From: Asterias amurensis
Taxonomy: Eukaryota; Echinodermata; Asteroidea; Forcipulatida; Asteriidae
DNA: 64,000 nucleotides
Reading direction: 5' to 3'
Assembly: GCF_032118995.1 (NCBI RefSeq)
Contig: NC_092657.1
Span: 15,048,181-15,112,180, forward strand
Positions 12,126 to 23,500 of this stretch are shown here, one piece after another. Below the pieces are notes generated by a model. The model saw only the letters and a program-made list of their open reading frames with translations. It made no database searches and was not told where the DNA came from. The stretch's first letter is position 1. Each line of letters starts with the position of its first letter. The position numbers and the translations under genes were made by a program.

Positions 12126-12398
12126 AGGCACTGGACAATATTGGTAATTACTCAGCATAAAAACTTACTTGGTAATGAGCAAAAATAACTCAAAATAATT
12201 ATTTGAATTTGAATTTAAGATCTCAGAATTAGATTTCGAGGTCACTAAATCATGCATATGAAAGCACAAAACTTCGTTTGACAAGGGTGTTTTTCTTCCA
12301 TTAGTTAAAAATCCGAAGGTTTGTTATTTTGGTGCATGTTGAGATACACCAAGTGAGAGTGACTAGTCTTTGACAATTACCAATAGTGTCCAGTTCCT
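12126..12398. mobile_element. TTAA element family A, diverged copy
   Basis: AGGCACTGGACAATATTGG at one end, ATAGTGTCCAGTTCCT at the other. It abuts the family B element at 12403. Confidence 0.75.
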
Positions 12399-12402
12399 TT
12401 AG

Positions 12403-12784
12403 AGGAACACGTTGCCTTGGATCGATCGAGTTGGTCTTTTAAAAGCGTTTTGTGACCGTTTTTTTAAAATGCATATGGTTAGAAAGATGATGTAAAAGTA
12501 GAATACAATGATCTACACAAATATGCCTCGAAATTGCGTAGTTTTCTTTTTACCTCGTCCAATAACACGGTCGGCCATTAATGGGAGTCAAAATTTTGAC
12601 TCCCATAAATGGCCGACCGTGATAGTTCGCGACGTAAAAAGAAAACCGTGCAATTTTGAGTGATGCTTGAGTGAGTCATTATATTCTACTTTTAAAACAT
12701 CTTTCTAACCATATACCTTTCATAACAAACGGTTTCAAACGCTTTTTATAGACCAACTCGTCCGATCCAAGGCAACGTGTTCCT
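12403..12784. mobile_element. TTAA element family B, copy 1
   Basis: Ends AGGAACACGTTGCCTTGGAT and CCAAGGCAACGTGTTCCT. The centre is a palindrome around CGGTCGGCCAT/ATGGCCGACCG. Flanks are TTAG and CTAA, a decayed TTAA pair. Confidence 0.85.
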
Positions 12785-12910
12785 CTAACCAAACTTTAGA
12801 GTCTGTAATGATCATTGGAAATGTATTCAAAAGGTTAGGAAAAGCTAAGCAGAGAACGATTGTATTTGACTTATTAGCCTCTCCAGTTCAAACCGGAAGT
12901 TAAGATTTAA

Positions 12911-13078
12911 AGGCAGTGAACACTATTGGTAATTACTCAAAATAATTATTAGCATAAAACCTTTCCTGATTATGAGTAATGGGGAGGGGTTGATGGTATA
13001 AAACATTGTGAGAAACGGCTCCCTCTGAAGTGCCATAGTTTTCCAGAAAGAAGTAATTTTCCATGAATTTGATTTCGC
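12911..13078. mobile_element. TTAA element family A, half copy
   Basis: Only the left half remains. A CGGAAGTTAAGATTTAA flank occurs on both sides (about 12893 and 13094), so a short duplication accompanied the event. Confidence 0.65.
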
Positions 13079-13129
13079 ATCCCCAGTTTAAATCGGAAGT
13101 TAAGATTTAATGATGAAATAAATTCCGAC

Positions 13130-13258
13130 TCTAGTCTAGAATTGCGAAGGTCGTGGATTCGAATCCCACCCGAGTAAAATGCCTGTGATTTGTTTTCACA
13201 GGACTCGGGAAAGTACTGAGTAAACAGTGCTACATACATCGGTGTATATGGGTTAAGA
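13130..13258 (+). mobile_element. tRNA-derived SINE fragment
   Basis: GGTCGTGGATTCGAATCCCA B box, body CACAGGACTCGGGAAAGTAC, tail TACATCGGTGTATATGGG. Confidence 0.65.
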
Positions 13259-13723
13259 CCAAAAATAAAAAATATTCTTTATCCCCGATGCAAATTTAAC
13301 ATCTATTAAAATCCGACTCCTTATCCACACTCATTGACAAGATGTCGTTACCAATTATTTAAATCTGACGAAACCTTGTTGTTGTCACTAAAACAATGTG
13401 AATTTCTATAAGTGTTTCTTTTGCATTAACTCTTTTAGAATCTATTATGAATAAGGTGGGAGAAGCCATATCTTCTTTTGATGACACTTGTTATTGATTT
13501 TGCTTCTTTCTCGGTGATGTTGTAGTTTGTTTATAACAAAAACTTACCAATTAATTAGCAACATTGATAATAATGTTGTCATAGGCTTTACCTAAGTTAG
13601 AAAATGTTATTGTATAAGAAGATGAAGTTAAAGTTGTGCCAGATTGTTCTGTACGAGATCTATTATTTTCAATTATTGTTCAAATTGTTAAAATTGTTAC
13701 ATGATTTTTTTTATAAAAGTTAA

Positions 13724-14103
13724 AGGCAGTGGACACTATTGGTAATTACTCAAAATAATTATTAGCATAAAACCTCACTTGGTAACGAGAAATGGGGAGA
13801 GGTTGATAGTATAAAACATCGTGAGAAACGGCTCCCACTGAAGTGACGTAGTTTTCGAGAAAGAAGTAGTTTTCTACGAATTTGATTTCGAGACCTCAAT
13901 TGTTTAGAATTTGAGGTCTCGAAATCAAGCATCTGAAAGCACACAACTTCGTGTGACAAGGCTGTTTTTTCTTTCATAGTTATCTTGCAACTCCGACGAC
14001 CAATCGAGCTCAAATTTGTACAGGTTTGTTATTTTATGCATGTGTTGAGATCCACCAAGTGAGAAGACTGGATTTTGACAATTACCAACAGTGTCCACTG
14101 ACT
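13724..14103. mobile_element. TTAA element family A, full length
   Basis: Left flank TTAA, right flank TTAG. Internal GAGGTCTCGAAATC palindrome near 13910. Confidence 0.85.
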
Positions 14104-14296
14104 TTAGGGGGCACTGCCGTTATCAAAGCGGCCCTGTGGTTGTACAAGGAATTATGAACTCTCATTAAGTTCTTGCACTCACACCTTCCCACTTTATAGA
14201 GGGCGGGCGTGTTGTTACTGCCACGGGGTACTTAACACCATGTAGAAGCGGCCACACAGGCCCGCTTTAATCATCACGACCAAACGCCTTTAAAGG

Positions 14297-14844
14297 CACT
14301 ATTAAACACCATGGGTTATTACTTAAAATAAATGTACACAAAACAAGTTACTTCGTAACGAGCAATGGAGAGTTTTTGGCAGTATAAAACATTGTATGAA
14401 ACTGCCATCTCTGAAGTGACGTAGTATTTGAGAAAGAGGTATTCGGTATAAAAGACTTCAGCTGAAGCCTGTTTTATGGATCTGAAAGCCCACAAGGTAT
14501 AATGTTGCAAGTTTTTTTTCTTTTTTTTCTTTTTCAATATTCTTTTTGCAAATTCGATTACCAAGAGCCCAACACAGGTTTGTTATTGTGTGCATAATGT
14601 TAGGATACACCAAGTGATAATACTGCCGTCGGTTTCACGAAACTCTTCCTAACTTAAGACTAACCATTAGGACTTAGGAAGAGTCCCAAACCTGCACTGT
14701 AGCATGCAGACCTTAAGATTAATCCTAAGTTAGGACGAGTTAGTTAGAACGAGTTACTCGTCCTAACTCGAGATAAGACGAGTCCTAACTCTTTGTGAAA
14801 TCGACGGCAGGTCTTTGACAATTACCGAAGGTGTCTAGTGCTTT
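14297..14844. mobile_element. TTAA element family A interrupted by family N
   Basis: AGGCACTATTAAACACC at the left, ACCGAAGGTGTCTAGTGCT at the right, with a different inverted-repeat element inserted at 14623-14810. Confidence 0.7.
14623..14810. mobile_element. Inverted-repeat element family N, copy 1
   Basis: Termini CTGCCGTCGGTTTCAC and GTGAAATCGACGGCAG. The interior is built from repeats of AGTCCTAACTT-like words. A related copy lies at 21691. Confidence 0.75.
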
Positions 14845-14917
14845 AAATACTCGGTTTATGTATTTTACGAGAAGATGTTTAATTTATAGTCAAGTATTTA
14901 TATTCATAAAGTCATAT

Positions 14918-15305
14918 TCATAAATACCTCAGACAGTTTTGCTATTCCTATTGTTGGAGAGCGCGTCACGTGGGTGTGTATAAACCTTTGTTTATGACCA
15001 GTAAAACGTGTTGAAACATGGGCGTGACACGCGAGCTTGCACCTGTTCTTCTTAGACAGTTTCTTCATTCCTATTGGTCGAGGGCAACCTGAAACAGTTG
15101 TGCCACATCAAGCGATACGCGCGACGCGCACAGCATTCCCTTATAAGGAGTTGTTTTTTTACCCGAGGCGGCGGAGGGCTTTACCATTTTATAGCTGGAG
15201 GGGTGTTGTGTTGAAAGAAATCATTGAACAATTATAATGTTTGCATTTATTTTACTTTTGGACCAAAAAGTGTTGATGTTTTTGACCGAAAAGGTATTTA
15301 TGAAT
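14918..15305. repeat. Repeat family I with terminal ATAAATACC
   Basis: Starts TTCATAAATACCTCAGACAG and ends GGTATTTATGAATGGGAA, inverted ends. Fragments recur at 22693 and 23264. Confidence 0.6.
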
Positions 15306-15324
15306 GGGAATCAAAGTGAGTTGA

Positions 15325-15452
15325 ATTGGTTTTCAACTAGTGGTTTAAACCCGCCGAGGCCTGGTTCTTGATAATTTACCTCGACTTCGTCTCGGTACAA
15401 TTATCAAGAACCAGGCCTCGTTGGGATTAAACCACTAGTTGAAAACCTCTTC
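15325..15452. repeat. Long near-perfect hairpin
   Basis: GGTTTTCAACTAGTGGTTTA at one end, TAAACCACTAGTTGAAAACC at the other; inner arms include CGAGGCCTGGTTCTTGATAA. About 55-bp arms. Confidence 0.8.
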
Positions 15453-15696
15453 ACCGCATATTGATTCCCTTAGTTATAAATTTATATACAAATATTTATG
15501 TTTAAATTTATATTCCCTCTTCAGTATCTATAGGTAACATGGTGTCAATTTTAACACAGTTCAGTAAACGAAACCTAACATTGTATTTATTTCAATTGCA
15601 TGTGCAAGTGCCCAATGTATTCAATGGTGTATTGATCATAAACTATTTCTGTAATGTCATTCAAAGTGTAGATTCTTTTTGCGAATCTACCCTTAA

Positions 15697-16088
15697 AGGC
15701 AGTGGACACTATTGGTAATTACTCAAAATAATTACTGGCATAAAACCTTTCTTGGTGACGAGTAATAGGGAGAGGTTGATGGTATAAAACATTGTGAGAA
15801 ACGGCTCCCTCTGAAGCGCCATAGTTTTCGAGAAAGAAGTAATTTTCCACGAAGTTGCTTTCGAGACCTCAGATTTAGAACTTGAGGTCTCGAAATCAAC
15901 CATCTAAACGCACAAAACTTTGTGTGACAAGGGTTATTTTTCTTTCATTATTATCTCGCAACTTCGATGACCGATTGAACTCAAATTTTCACAGGTTTGT
16001 TATGTTATGCATAAAAATTAAAAAATGTTGAGATACACCAACTGTGAAGGCTAGTCTTTGACAATATTACCAATAGTATCCACTGCCT
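15697..16088. mobile_element. TTAA element family A, full length
   Basis: TTAA at 15693 and 16089. Both ends match the consensus AGGCAGTGGACACTATTGG. Confidence 0.9.
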
Positions 16089-16373
16089 TTAATGTTGATT
16101 CGTATAACTTAGGTGTGAATCGTAACATAATTTATACAGTTGAGTGTAGATTCATTGCATATACTTGAAGTAAATAGTTCAACTTGAAAACGAGTATATT
16201 TCTAAACTGAAAGATAGCATGAAGTGCAACCAAACATTGCTGAAAATAACGTGTTATCTTTCGATTTGCAAAAACTTTTCCAGTTTAAAAAATCACTTTA
16301 ATGACAATTATTTTTAGTTAGCTGAACAAAATGACGTTGTACTCGATATTGTTGAAGCACTTAAAGTATGTCT

Positions 16374-17450
16374 AACAGGTTCACAATTAACTATGATTTT
16401 TTATTTTTTGCCTTTTTCGGTAATGTATATAGCAAATTTTCTTGAAGATGTTTTCAAAGTGTTGAAATTATGCTGTTTTTCTCTATAAAATATTTTTGGG
16501 AGAACAAAGTCAGTATCGGGTGCACAAACTTAGCAAGAAAAAGGAGGGTTAGATTGGTTTATCATTTGTTGCTCAAATCAAGCTGAAAAGTGGAAGGGAT
16601 AAATTTGTTTATCCTTTGCTGCTCAAAACCAACCAAAAAGTAGGAGGGGTAGAATTGTTTATCCCTTGAAACTCAAACACGGCAAAAATGTGCGATATAT
16701 TGTAACAAATAAGTGGAATTTATCTATTTTTAAAACGTTAGCATAGCAAAATTAGATTGATTCGTAAAATCTACAGCATGTTTTTCACGATTTGGAGGAT
16801 ATAACGGTAAAACAAAAACGTATTGCTTTAAAATCCTGTTTCGAGAGCAATTCTCAGACCATAATGAATATTTTAAGATACTTGACAAATAACCAAAAAT
16901 AAACAGGTTCACAATTAACTAAACAATTTTTAGTTTTGTACTGGTTTTGGCAACATATAGCAACTTTTCTTGAAGATGTTTTCAAAATGTTAAAACTATA
17001 CTGTTTTTCTCCATAAAATACCTTTAGGAGAACAAAGTCAATATTGGGTGCACAAACTTAGCCAAAAAGAGGAGGGGATAGTTTTGTTTATCCTTTGGTG
17101 CTTAAATCAAGCTGAAAAGTGGAAGGGATAGATTTGTTTGTCCTTTGCTGCTCAAAACCAACCGAAAAAGAGGAAGGGATAGATTGTTGTATCCCTTGAA
17201 ACTAAAACACGACAACGAGTGTGATATAATGCAACAAATACGTGTGATTTATCCATTTTGAAAAAAGTTAGCATAGCAAAATTAGATTGAGTCGTAGAAT
17301 CTACAGCATATTTTTCACGATTTGGAGGAAAAAATGGTAAAACAAAAATTTGTTGCTTTAAAATCCTGTTTCGAGAGCATCTTACAGACCATAATGACAA
17401 TTTTAAGCTGTAAATTTGAAAAATAACCAAATCTAAAAAAATACAGTTAA
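16374..17450. repeat. 528-bp diverged tandem duplication
   Basis: AACAGGTTCACAATTAACTA occurs at 16374 and 16902 and homology runs through both units (for example CTGTTTCGAGAGCA in each). Inside each unit are three subrepeats of about 55 bp with GGAAGGGATA...TTTATCC. No coding frame is shared. Confidence 0.8.
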
Positions 17451-17699
17451 ATATGAACCTGTTGTCTATATGTTTTGTAAATTTATGATACAATGTCGCT
17501 AATCGTCGTTTGAAAACGTTTACGAAATTAAATAGACTGTTGTTTCTATTCATAAATCGAATTCAGTGAAACTGTTACACAACCAATCGGGTGAGTCGGA
17601 GAATAGACTCTAAAAGTGTAGTTTCGTGACTACAATGTACTCACCTTCGGCGAGTACATTCACGAATCTGCACTTTCTCGTCCATATTCTCCTTAAAAA

Positions 17700-18079
17700 A
17701 GGAACACGTTGCCTTGGATCGGTCGAGTTGGTCTTTGAAAAGCGTTTGTAACCATTATTGTTATAAAATGCATGTGGTTAGAAAGATGTTGTCAAAGTAG
17801 AGTACAATGATGTACACAAACATGCCTCGAAATTGCGTGGTTTTCCTGTTACTTTGCGAACTAACACGGTCGGCCATAATGGGAGTCAAGAAAAACATGT
17901 AAATGGCCGACCATGTTAGTCGACGAGGTAAAACGAAAACCACGCAATTTCGAGGCATATTAAGTGTAGATCATTGTATTCTACTTTTTTAACATCTTTC
18001 CAACCATATGCAATTTATAACAAACGGTTACAAACGCTTTTTATAGACCAACTCGTCCGATCCAAGGCAACGTGTTCCT
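17700..18079. mobile_element. TTAA element family B, copy 2
   Basis: AGGAACACGTTGCCTTGGAT to AAGGCAACGTGTTCCT, right flank TTAA, central CGGTCGGCCATAATGG palindrome. Confidence 0.87.
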
Positions 18080-18751
18080 TTAACTTAACCCCATTTTGAC
18101 TAATAAACGTGTACAGGTGTCAAATTATTGAAAATGTAAATCCATTATGTAATTTTGTGCTGTATCAACTGAGATTGTTTTAGGCCTACGTATCGGTATG
18201 AGCTTACATTTCAATTTACTAGGTTGTCATATTTTAATGCTCACCTTTTAACTTGCGAGGCCAGCGATGACTTTGCTTATCAGAAGAATATTATTTTAAT
18301 TGATAGAGTTCAAAACAGTTTTAGCTTGCACAAGGATTTTTCGCTGCATTATTAGTCCTTCTTTCAGACGGAAATTTAACTCAGATCGTTAAAACTCAGA
18401 TCGTTCTGACAATCCTTTTGTTTCATACTTTGGTAATAGAAACATACATACATCATACAACTCAATATTTGTTGTTTTGTAAAGCGCCTTTACATCAAGA
18501 TCAAAGCGCTGAAAAAAGGCAAAAACCATGGTCTGGGGGTCGTCCAAGACAGTCAGGGTTATCCTATTTCTTTATTACGTGTTTCAGTACCTTGTTTGTA
18601 AATTTGATGTACTTTTTATCTTCTCCCATTTTTGAGGTTTTTAGGAAATAAATAAAAATAATATTAAAATTAATTGTTTGTTATTGACTTTCTGCTTTGC
18701 CTTGTTCGTACCACACGTTGGCCATAGGGTCAACGGGATCAAGCGCCAATA

Positions 18752-20322
18752 ATGCGAAGCAATGGCGTAACCAGAGGGGGGCAGGGGGGCCGGCGCCCCC
18801 CCCCCCCCACTCAGAACCCTTGCCCCCCCCCCCCCCTCTTGCCCCCCCCCCCCCCCCCCCATATGAAATCAGAGAAAAGTATATTCTTATAGGCCTAATA
18901 TATAAATCGTTTAAGGCTGCTTAAAATGCAGCCGTTAAAAGGAAAACCTTTATTCATATCAGTAAGCCCTATGTGGACTATAACATGAAAAATGCATGGA
19001 ACGCGCGCGCAATCGTTTTGGCGGTAAATGTTTGTTGTGGTTTTGCGGTTACAGAGAGTGCAGGATGTGACAAAGTTCTGTTAAATACGTGGTGGTCTGA
19101 ACGCAGACCAATAGCTCCGTTAAAGCCTTGGACCCTTTCGGTACAGAAAAAAAAAAAAGTTCACAGATTTACAAATAATTTACAGGGTTTACAGACGGTA
19201 ATGGTGAAAGACTTCTCTTGAAATATTAGTCCATGAAATGCTTTACTTTTTGAGAAAACGGTAAAACAATATAAATTCTCGTTAACGAGAATTACAGATT
19301 TGTTATAAACACATGTCATGACACGGCGAAACGCGCGAAAACAGGAGTGGGTTTTCCCGTTATTTTCTCCAGACTCCGATGACCGATTGAGCCTAAATTT
19401 CCACAGGATTGTTATTTTATATATAAGTTGTGATACACGAAGTGTGGGACTTGGACAATACTGTTTACCGAAAGTGTATAATGGCTTTAACACACAACTT
19501 AGTCAGATCATGGAGGTAGAAATTTCTACCTCCATGGTCAGATGCACTACAGAGAAATTTACTACAGCAAAATGGCCAGCGAAAAAGGTTGCTTAGACCA
19601 TTTCTTCTCCTTTGAAGCAAGCGGTGCAATTGAGAGGTATGCCTATTTTAAATATCCGTTTATTTTTATGGCTTACACTTATTACAATAAGGCCGAGTAA
19701 AAAAAATAAACATGTTTAGTGTCTGGGTTTCTCAAAAAAAGGAAGGAGGAGGGGCTTTTTTATTTTTTATTTTAAGATGGCCGCCATGAATGTCAAAATA
19801 ATATCAATTGTTTTTTTGTTTTTTTGCTGAGATCTATTAAAATAACCCCTTTTCATAAAAAAAAAAACAAAAAAAATGTGCATAAAAAAAAACTTAAGAA
19901 AAAAAGGAGGTGTCCTGTAAAAAGGAAGCGGGCGGGGACGCTAAACATTTCTATTTTTCTATTTCTACTTGGCCTAATATTTTTATGTTTTGGGTATTTT
20001 ACACACCCACAGAGCCTATTTGAGAATGCTGTGTACAACTCTAAATTGGTAAATGGTGATCACAGTTGGTAATTTAATCCTTTTATACAGTCGAAAAGTT
20101 TTATCTTATACAAAATGACAAGTTCTCTAAGATTTTGTTGTTTTCGCAATCTTCTGTTACCTGCTGACTATGTAGACTGTTTCAGAACTGCATTGGTGTG
20201 TATCAACTATATCAGTTAATATATTTAATAATAATCTTGCACTTCTTTGGCCCCCCAAATTTAATCATTGCCCCCACTTGCCCCACCAAATGAAAATGTC
20301 TAGTTACGCCGCTGATGCGAAG
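18752..20322. mobile_element. Non-autonomous hAT-like DNA transposon
   Basis: The same 8-bp sequence, ATGCGAAG, flanks the element at 18752-18759 and 20315-20322. Termini are inverted (CAATGGCGTAAC at 18760; GTTACGCCGCTG ending at 20314), the hAT CARNGGCGTAAC style. No transposase frame is present. Internal parts are poly-C and poly-A rich, and another element (19124-19486) is nested inside. It lies under 200 bp upstream of the IGHMBP2 ATG. Confidence 0.85.
19124..19486. mobile_element. TTAA element family E, copy 1 (nested in hAT)
   Basis: Ends AGCCTTGGACCCTTTCGGT and ACCGAAAGTGTATAATGGCT, TTAA on both sides. Almost identical to 28846-29211. Confidence 0.88.
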
Positions 20323-20419
20323 GCCAGCCCGCGTCTGGTACGAAAAAAAAAACGCTAGCGGATAAGCGTATTCGTTATTTTAAAGAGCGCCCTCTGTCAG
20401 ATTTAAAGGTCCATTCAAT

Positions 20420-20470
20420 ATGGCAGCGCCCATGGCAGTAAGTGCAGTGTGTAAGAAACTGAAAAGATAA
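20420..20470 (+). promoter_or_regulatory. Candidate upstream ORF in the IGHMBP2 leader
   Basis: ATGGCAGCGCCCATGG opens a 16-codon frame that stops with TAA at 20468, 34 bp before the main ATG. AATATGGCAGCGCC also resembles the YY1-type start elements of housekeeping promoters. If the transcript starts upstream, this frame could dampen translation. Confidence 0.35.
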
Positions 20471-20504
20471 CACAGTTTTTGATTGATCTAGAAAGCTTCA
20501 AGAA

Positions 20505-20581
20505 ATGGCTGTAAGAAATTTCGTCCAGAAACATACTGAGCTACTCTCCTTAGAAAGAGAAGCCGAAATAGCTGAAACAAG
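20505..20581 (+). CDS. IGHMBP2: IGHMBP2 exon 1
   Basis: 25 codons plus two bases, with G at -3 and +4 of the ATG. It encodes the N-terminal helix of domain 1B ([14 protein letters not shown]). The donor is GTAAGA. Confidence 0.85.
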
Positions 20582-23500
20582 GTAAGAACATTTACAGAAC
20601 AAGAACTTAGAAAAAAAACGTAAATTCATTCAAAATAAAATAAATAAAAATTGAAAGTGAAACTAATTTATCGTAGCGTCATACGTTATCGACCCTCATA
20701 TGTTTTCAAACCCCAACTTTGATTCCTGTTTACCGCGAGATTGTGCAAGCTGCACCGGTGACAGAAGCTATGCAGTTTACTGACGGTCTGTATTTTCATC
20801 AGGCTTAATCATGCTGAGAATAAAGTTTCCTGTCGTTGGTTATGCTCTAGCTAGTAGGAAGTCTAAGACTCTAGACTCTAGTTCGTTGCGATAACGTAAC
20901 CCTCCTCCCGACGGCCGCCAGGCCGGAGGGTTACGAGATTGTTTCGAGCGGCAACGGTTAATCTGGTCCAACACGTACAATTTCGACAGCTAGTCACCAG
21001 ATTTGCCCAATTTTTACCACTTTCAAAAATTATGACACAAATTCTGAGGGTACAAACTTAATCCGCAATGTCTAATGCAGCCTGTCATAATACTCAAAAC
21101 ACCATTGAGGAAATATTTCGAAGAAAAATGAACAAAAACTTACCAGAACCGGAGCGAAATTCACAGGTTCAAATGTCGAACCTGCATGGGGCGGAGCTTC
21201 GGCTCTACGTGTGTGACGTGTAGTTCAAAGGTCGTGGCAATGCGTGGGGTGCATTGTGTAGCCCGGCAACTGTGCACACACGTGCGGTCCGACCTTTTGA
21301 ACTACGTGAAGGGTAAAACGTTAGAAAATAACAAGTTTCTCACGATTGCGTTGTGATAACAGTTGATGAAATTGCTCAATAAAAATGAAGGGTACATTTG
21401 AAATAGCTATCAGTATTGTAAATTGTTTTCAATGATTTTTATTATTTTTTTTTTTTTTTTAAAACAAATGTTCAGAGTTTAGAATTTGAGGTCTCGAATC
21501 AAGCATCAGAAAGCACACAACTTCGTATGACAAGGGTGTTTTTTCTTTCGTTATTATCTCACAACTTCGACGAGTGATTGAGCTAAAATTTTCACAGGTT
21601 TGTTATTGTATGCATATGTTGAGATACACCAACTGTGAAGATTAGTCTTTGACAATTACCAATAGTGTCCACTGCCTTTAAACAAAATTACTGCCCCCTG
21701 GTATGATTTCACAAAGAGGTAGGACTAGTCCTAACTTACAGTAGGACTAGTCCTAGGAGATAAAACATGCACGGCTAGTCCAATGTTAGGACGGGTTCTC
21801 GTCCTAACTCAAGATAAGACTAGTCTTATATCTTTGTTAAATCCACCCCCTTGACTGACTCGTTGTTCTACACTGTTGTTTCTTTTCAGTGCATTGATTG
21901 AAAACACACCTTTGAAGGAGCTGCAGAGGCGAGGGGTTTGTCTTCTGAAGCTACACCTAGTCAACCAATCCACCGGGCTCTATGGGAGAACGCTGGTCAA
22001 GTTTGCGCCTAACAAGGGGCATGGTGATGGTAACCTACCCGCTCATAACCTTAACCCAGGTAACTATAACCTACATTTATTGATGGGTTTATTTGCACCC
22101 AACAAGGGGCATGGTGATGGCAACCTACCCGCTCATAACCTTAACCCAGGTAACTATAACCTACATTTATTGATGGGTTTATTTGCACCCAACAAGGGGC
22201 ATGGTGATGGCAACCTACCCGCTCATAACCTTAACCCAGGTAACTATAACCTACATTTATTGATGGGTTTATTTGCGCCTAACAAGGGGCATGGTGATGG
22301 CAACCTACCCGCTCATAACCTTAACCCAGGTAACTATAACCTACATTTATTGATGGGTTTATTTGCACCCAACAAGGGGCATGGTGATGGTAACCTACCC
22401 GCTCATAACCTTAACCCAGGTAACTATAACCTACATTTATTGATGGGTTTATTTGCACCCAACAAGGGGCATGGTGATGGCAACCTACCCGCTCATAACC
22501 TTAACCCAGGTAACTATAACCTACATTTATTGATGGGTTTATTTGCACCCAACAAGGGGCATGGTGATGGTAACCTACCCGCTCATAACCTTAACCCAGG
22601 TAACTATAACCTACATTTATTGATGGGTTTATTTGCACCCAACAAGGGGCATGGTGATGGCAACCTACCCGCTCATAACCTTAACCCAGGTACTTATCAT
22701 AAATACCTCAGACAGTTTGGCTAGTCCTATTGGTGGAGAGCGTGTCACGTGGGGGTGTTTAAACGGTTGATAATGACCAGCTGGAGCTCTGTTTATAACC
22801 GCTCGTTTCACAGTCAAACGCAAAGGTCAGCACACACATGAGGTTTACATGATACAACCACATGGGGGGCTAGCAATGGTTGACAACCTGGTCAAAAAAG
22901 AGAGCTACAAATCCCAATAATTTGGGTACAAAAATATCTTGTGTTCTTCAATCACCGTCTACCCTCCCCCCCTACCCCCCCCCCCACCTGGATTTCAACA
23001 CTGGTCCATTTCCCTGGATTCACTATAGGTAACTGTGCCTTCTCAATTGCCACACCCACTCTCTAGAACAACCTTCCTGTCCACTTCCGTGCCTTCACTA
23101 CACTGGACTCATTTAAGACTGAACTCAAACCCACTTATTTAGATCCATCTAGCAAATACTAAAGTTTCAGTTATTTCTTCTCACTTAAACTTGTGTAATT
23201 CTTTTGTTATCATGCACTTACTGTTAAGTTTCAGCGTCTAGACACCCTGTATTAAGCTCTATTAATAAATACCTTGAACAGTTTCAAGTCTCTGATTAGT
23301 CAAAACCCGGTCACAAGTGGGAGTGTTAACGATGGTATAAAGACCGGCTTTGGAAAATAGCGAATAAGTAACTACAATCAGCATACATTGTGTAAACCTT
23401 GCGCGTTGCACTGTATCGCACGCTTATTTATATCCCTGTTAGTTTCGACGCGCGCTGAAAATGTTTCAATTTTGAGTGCGCGGGTGTAACATGTGCGTGC

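Larger units (their letters stand above)
11639..20419. other. Intergenic region between GPCR and IGHMBP2
   Basis: About 8.8 kb without a recognisable gene. It holds TTAA-flanked elements, a SINE fragment, palindromes, a 528-bp tandem duplication and the hAT element. Open frames here fall inside repeats or low-complexity tracts (poly-C, poly-A). 18090-18750 shows no clear feature. Confidence 0.7.

Noticed and set aside
18641..18924. Gly- or Pro-rich proteins on both strands
   Set aside because: They are translations of poly-C/poly-G runs at the end of the hAT element.
22002..22692. CRISPR-like array
   Set aside because: The 90-bp units are contiguous with no unique spacers, and the context is a eukaryotic intron.
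21876..22724. 282-codon frame that looks like a secreted 30-residue repeat protein
   Set aside because: It is IGHMBP2 exon 2 read through a tandem array containing repeated splice donors. The stop lies in a repeat element, and the first 62 codons match SMUBP-2.
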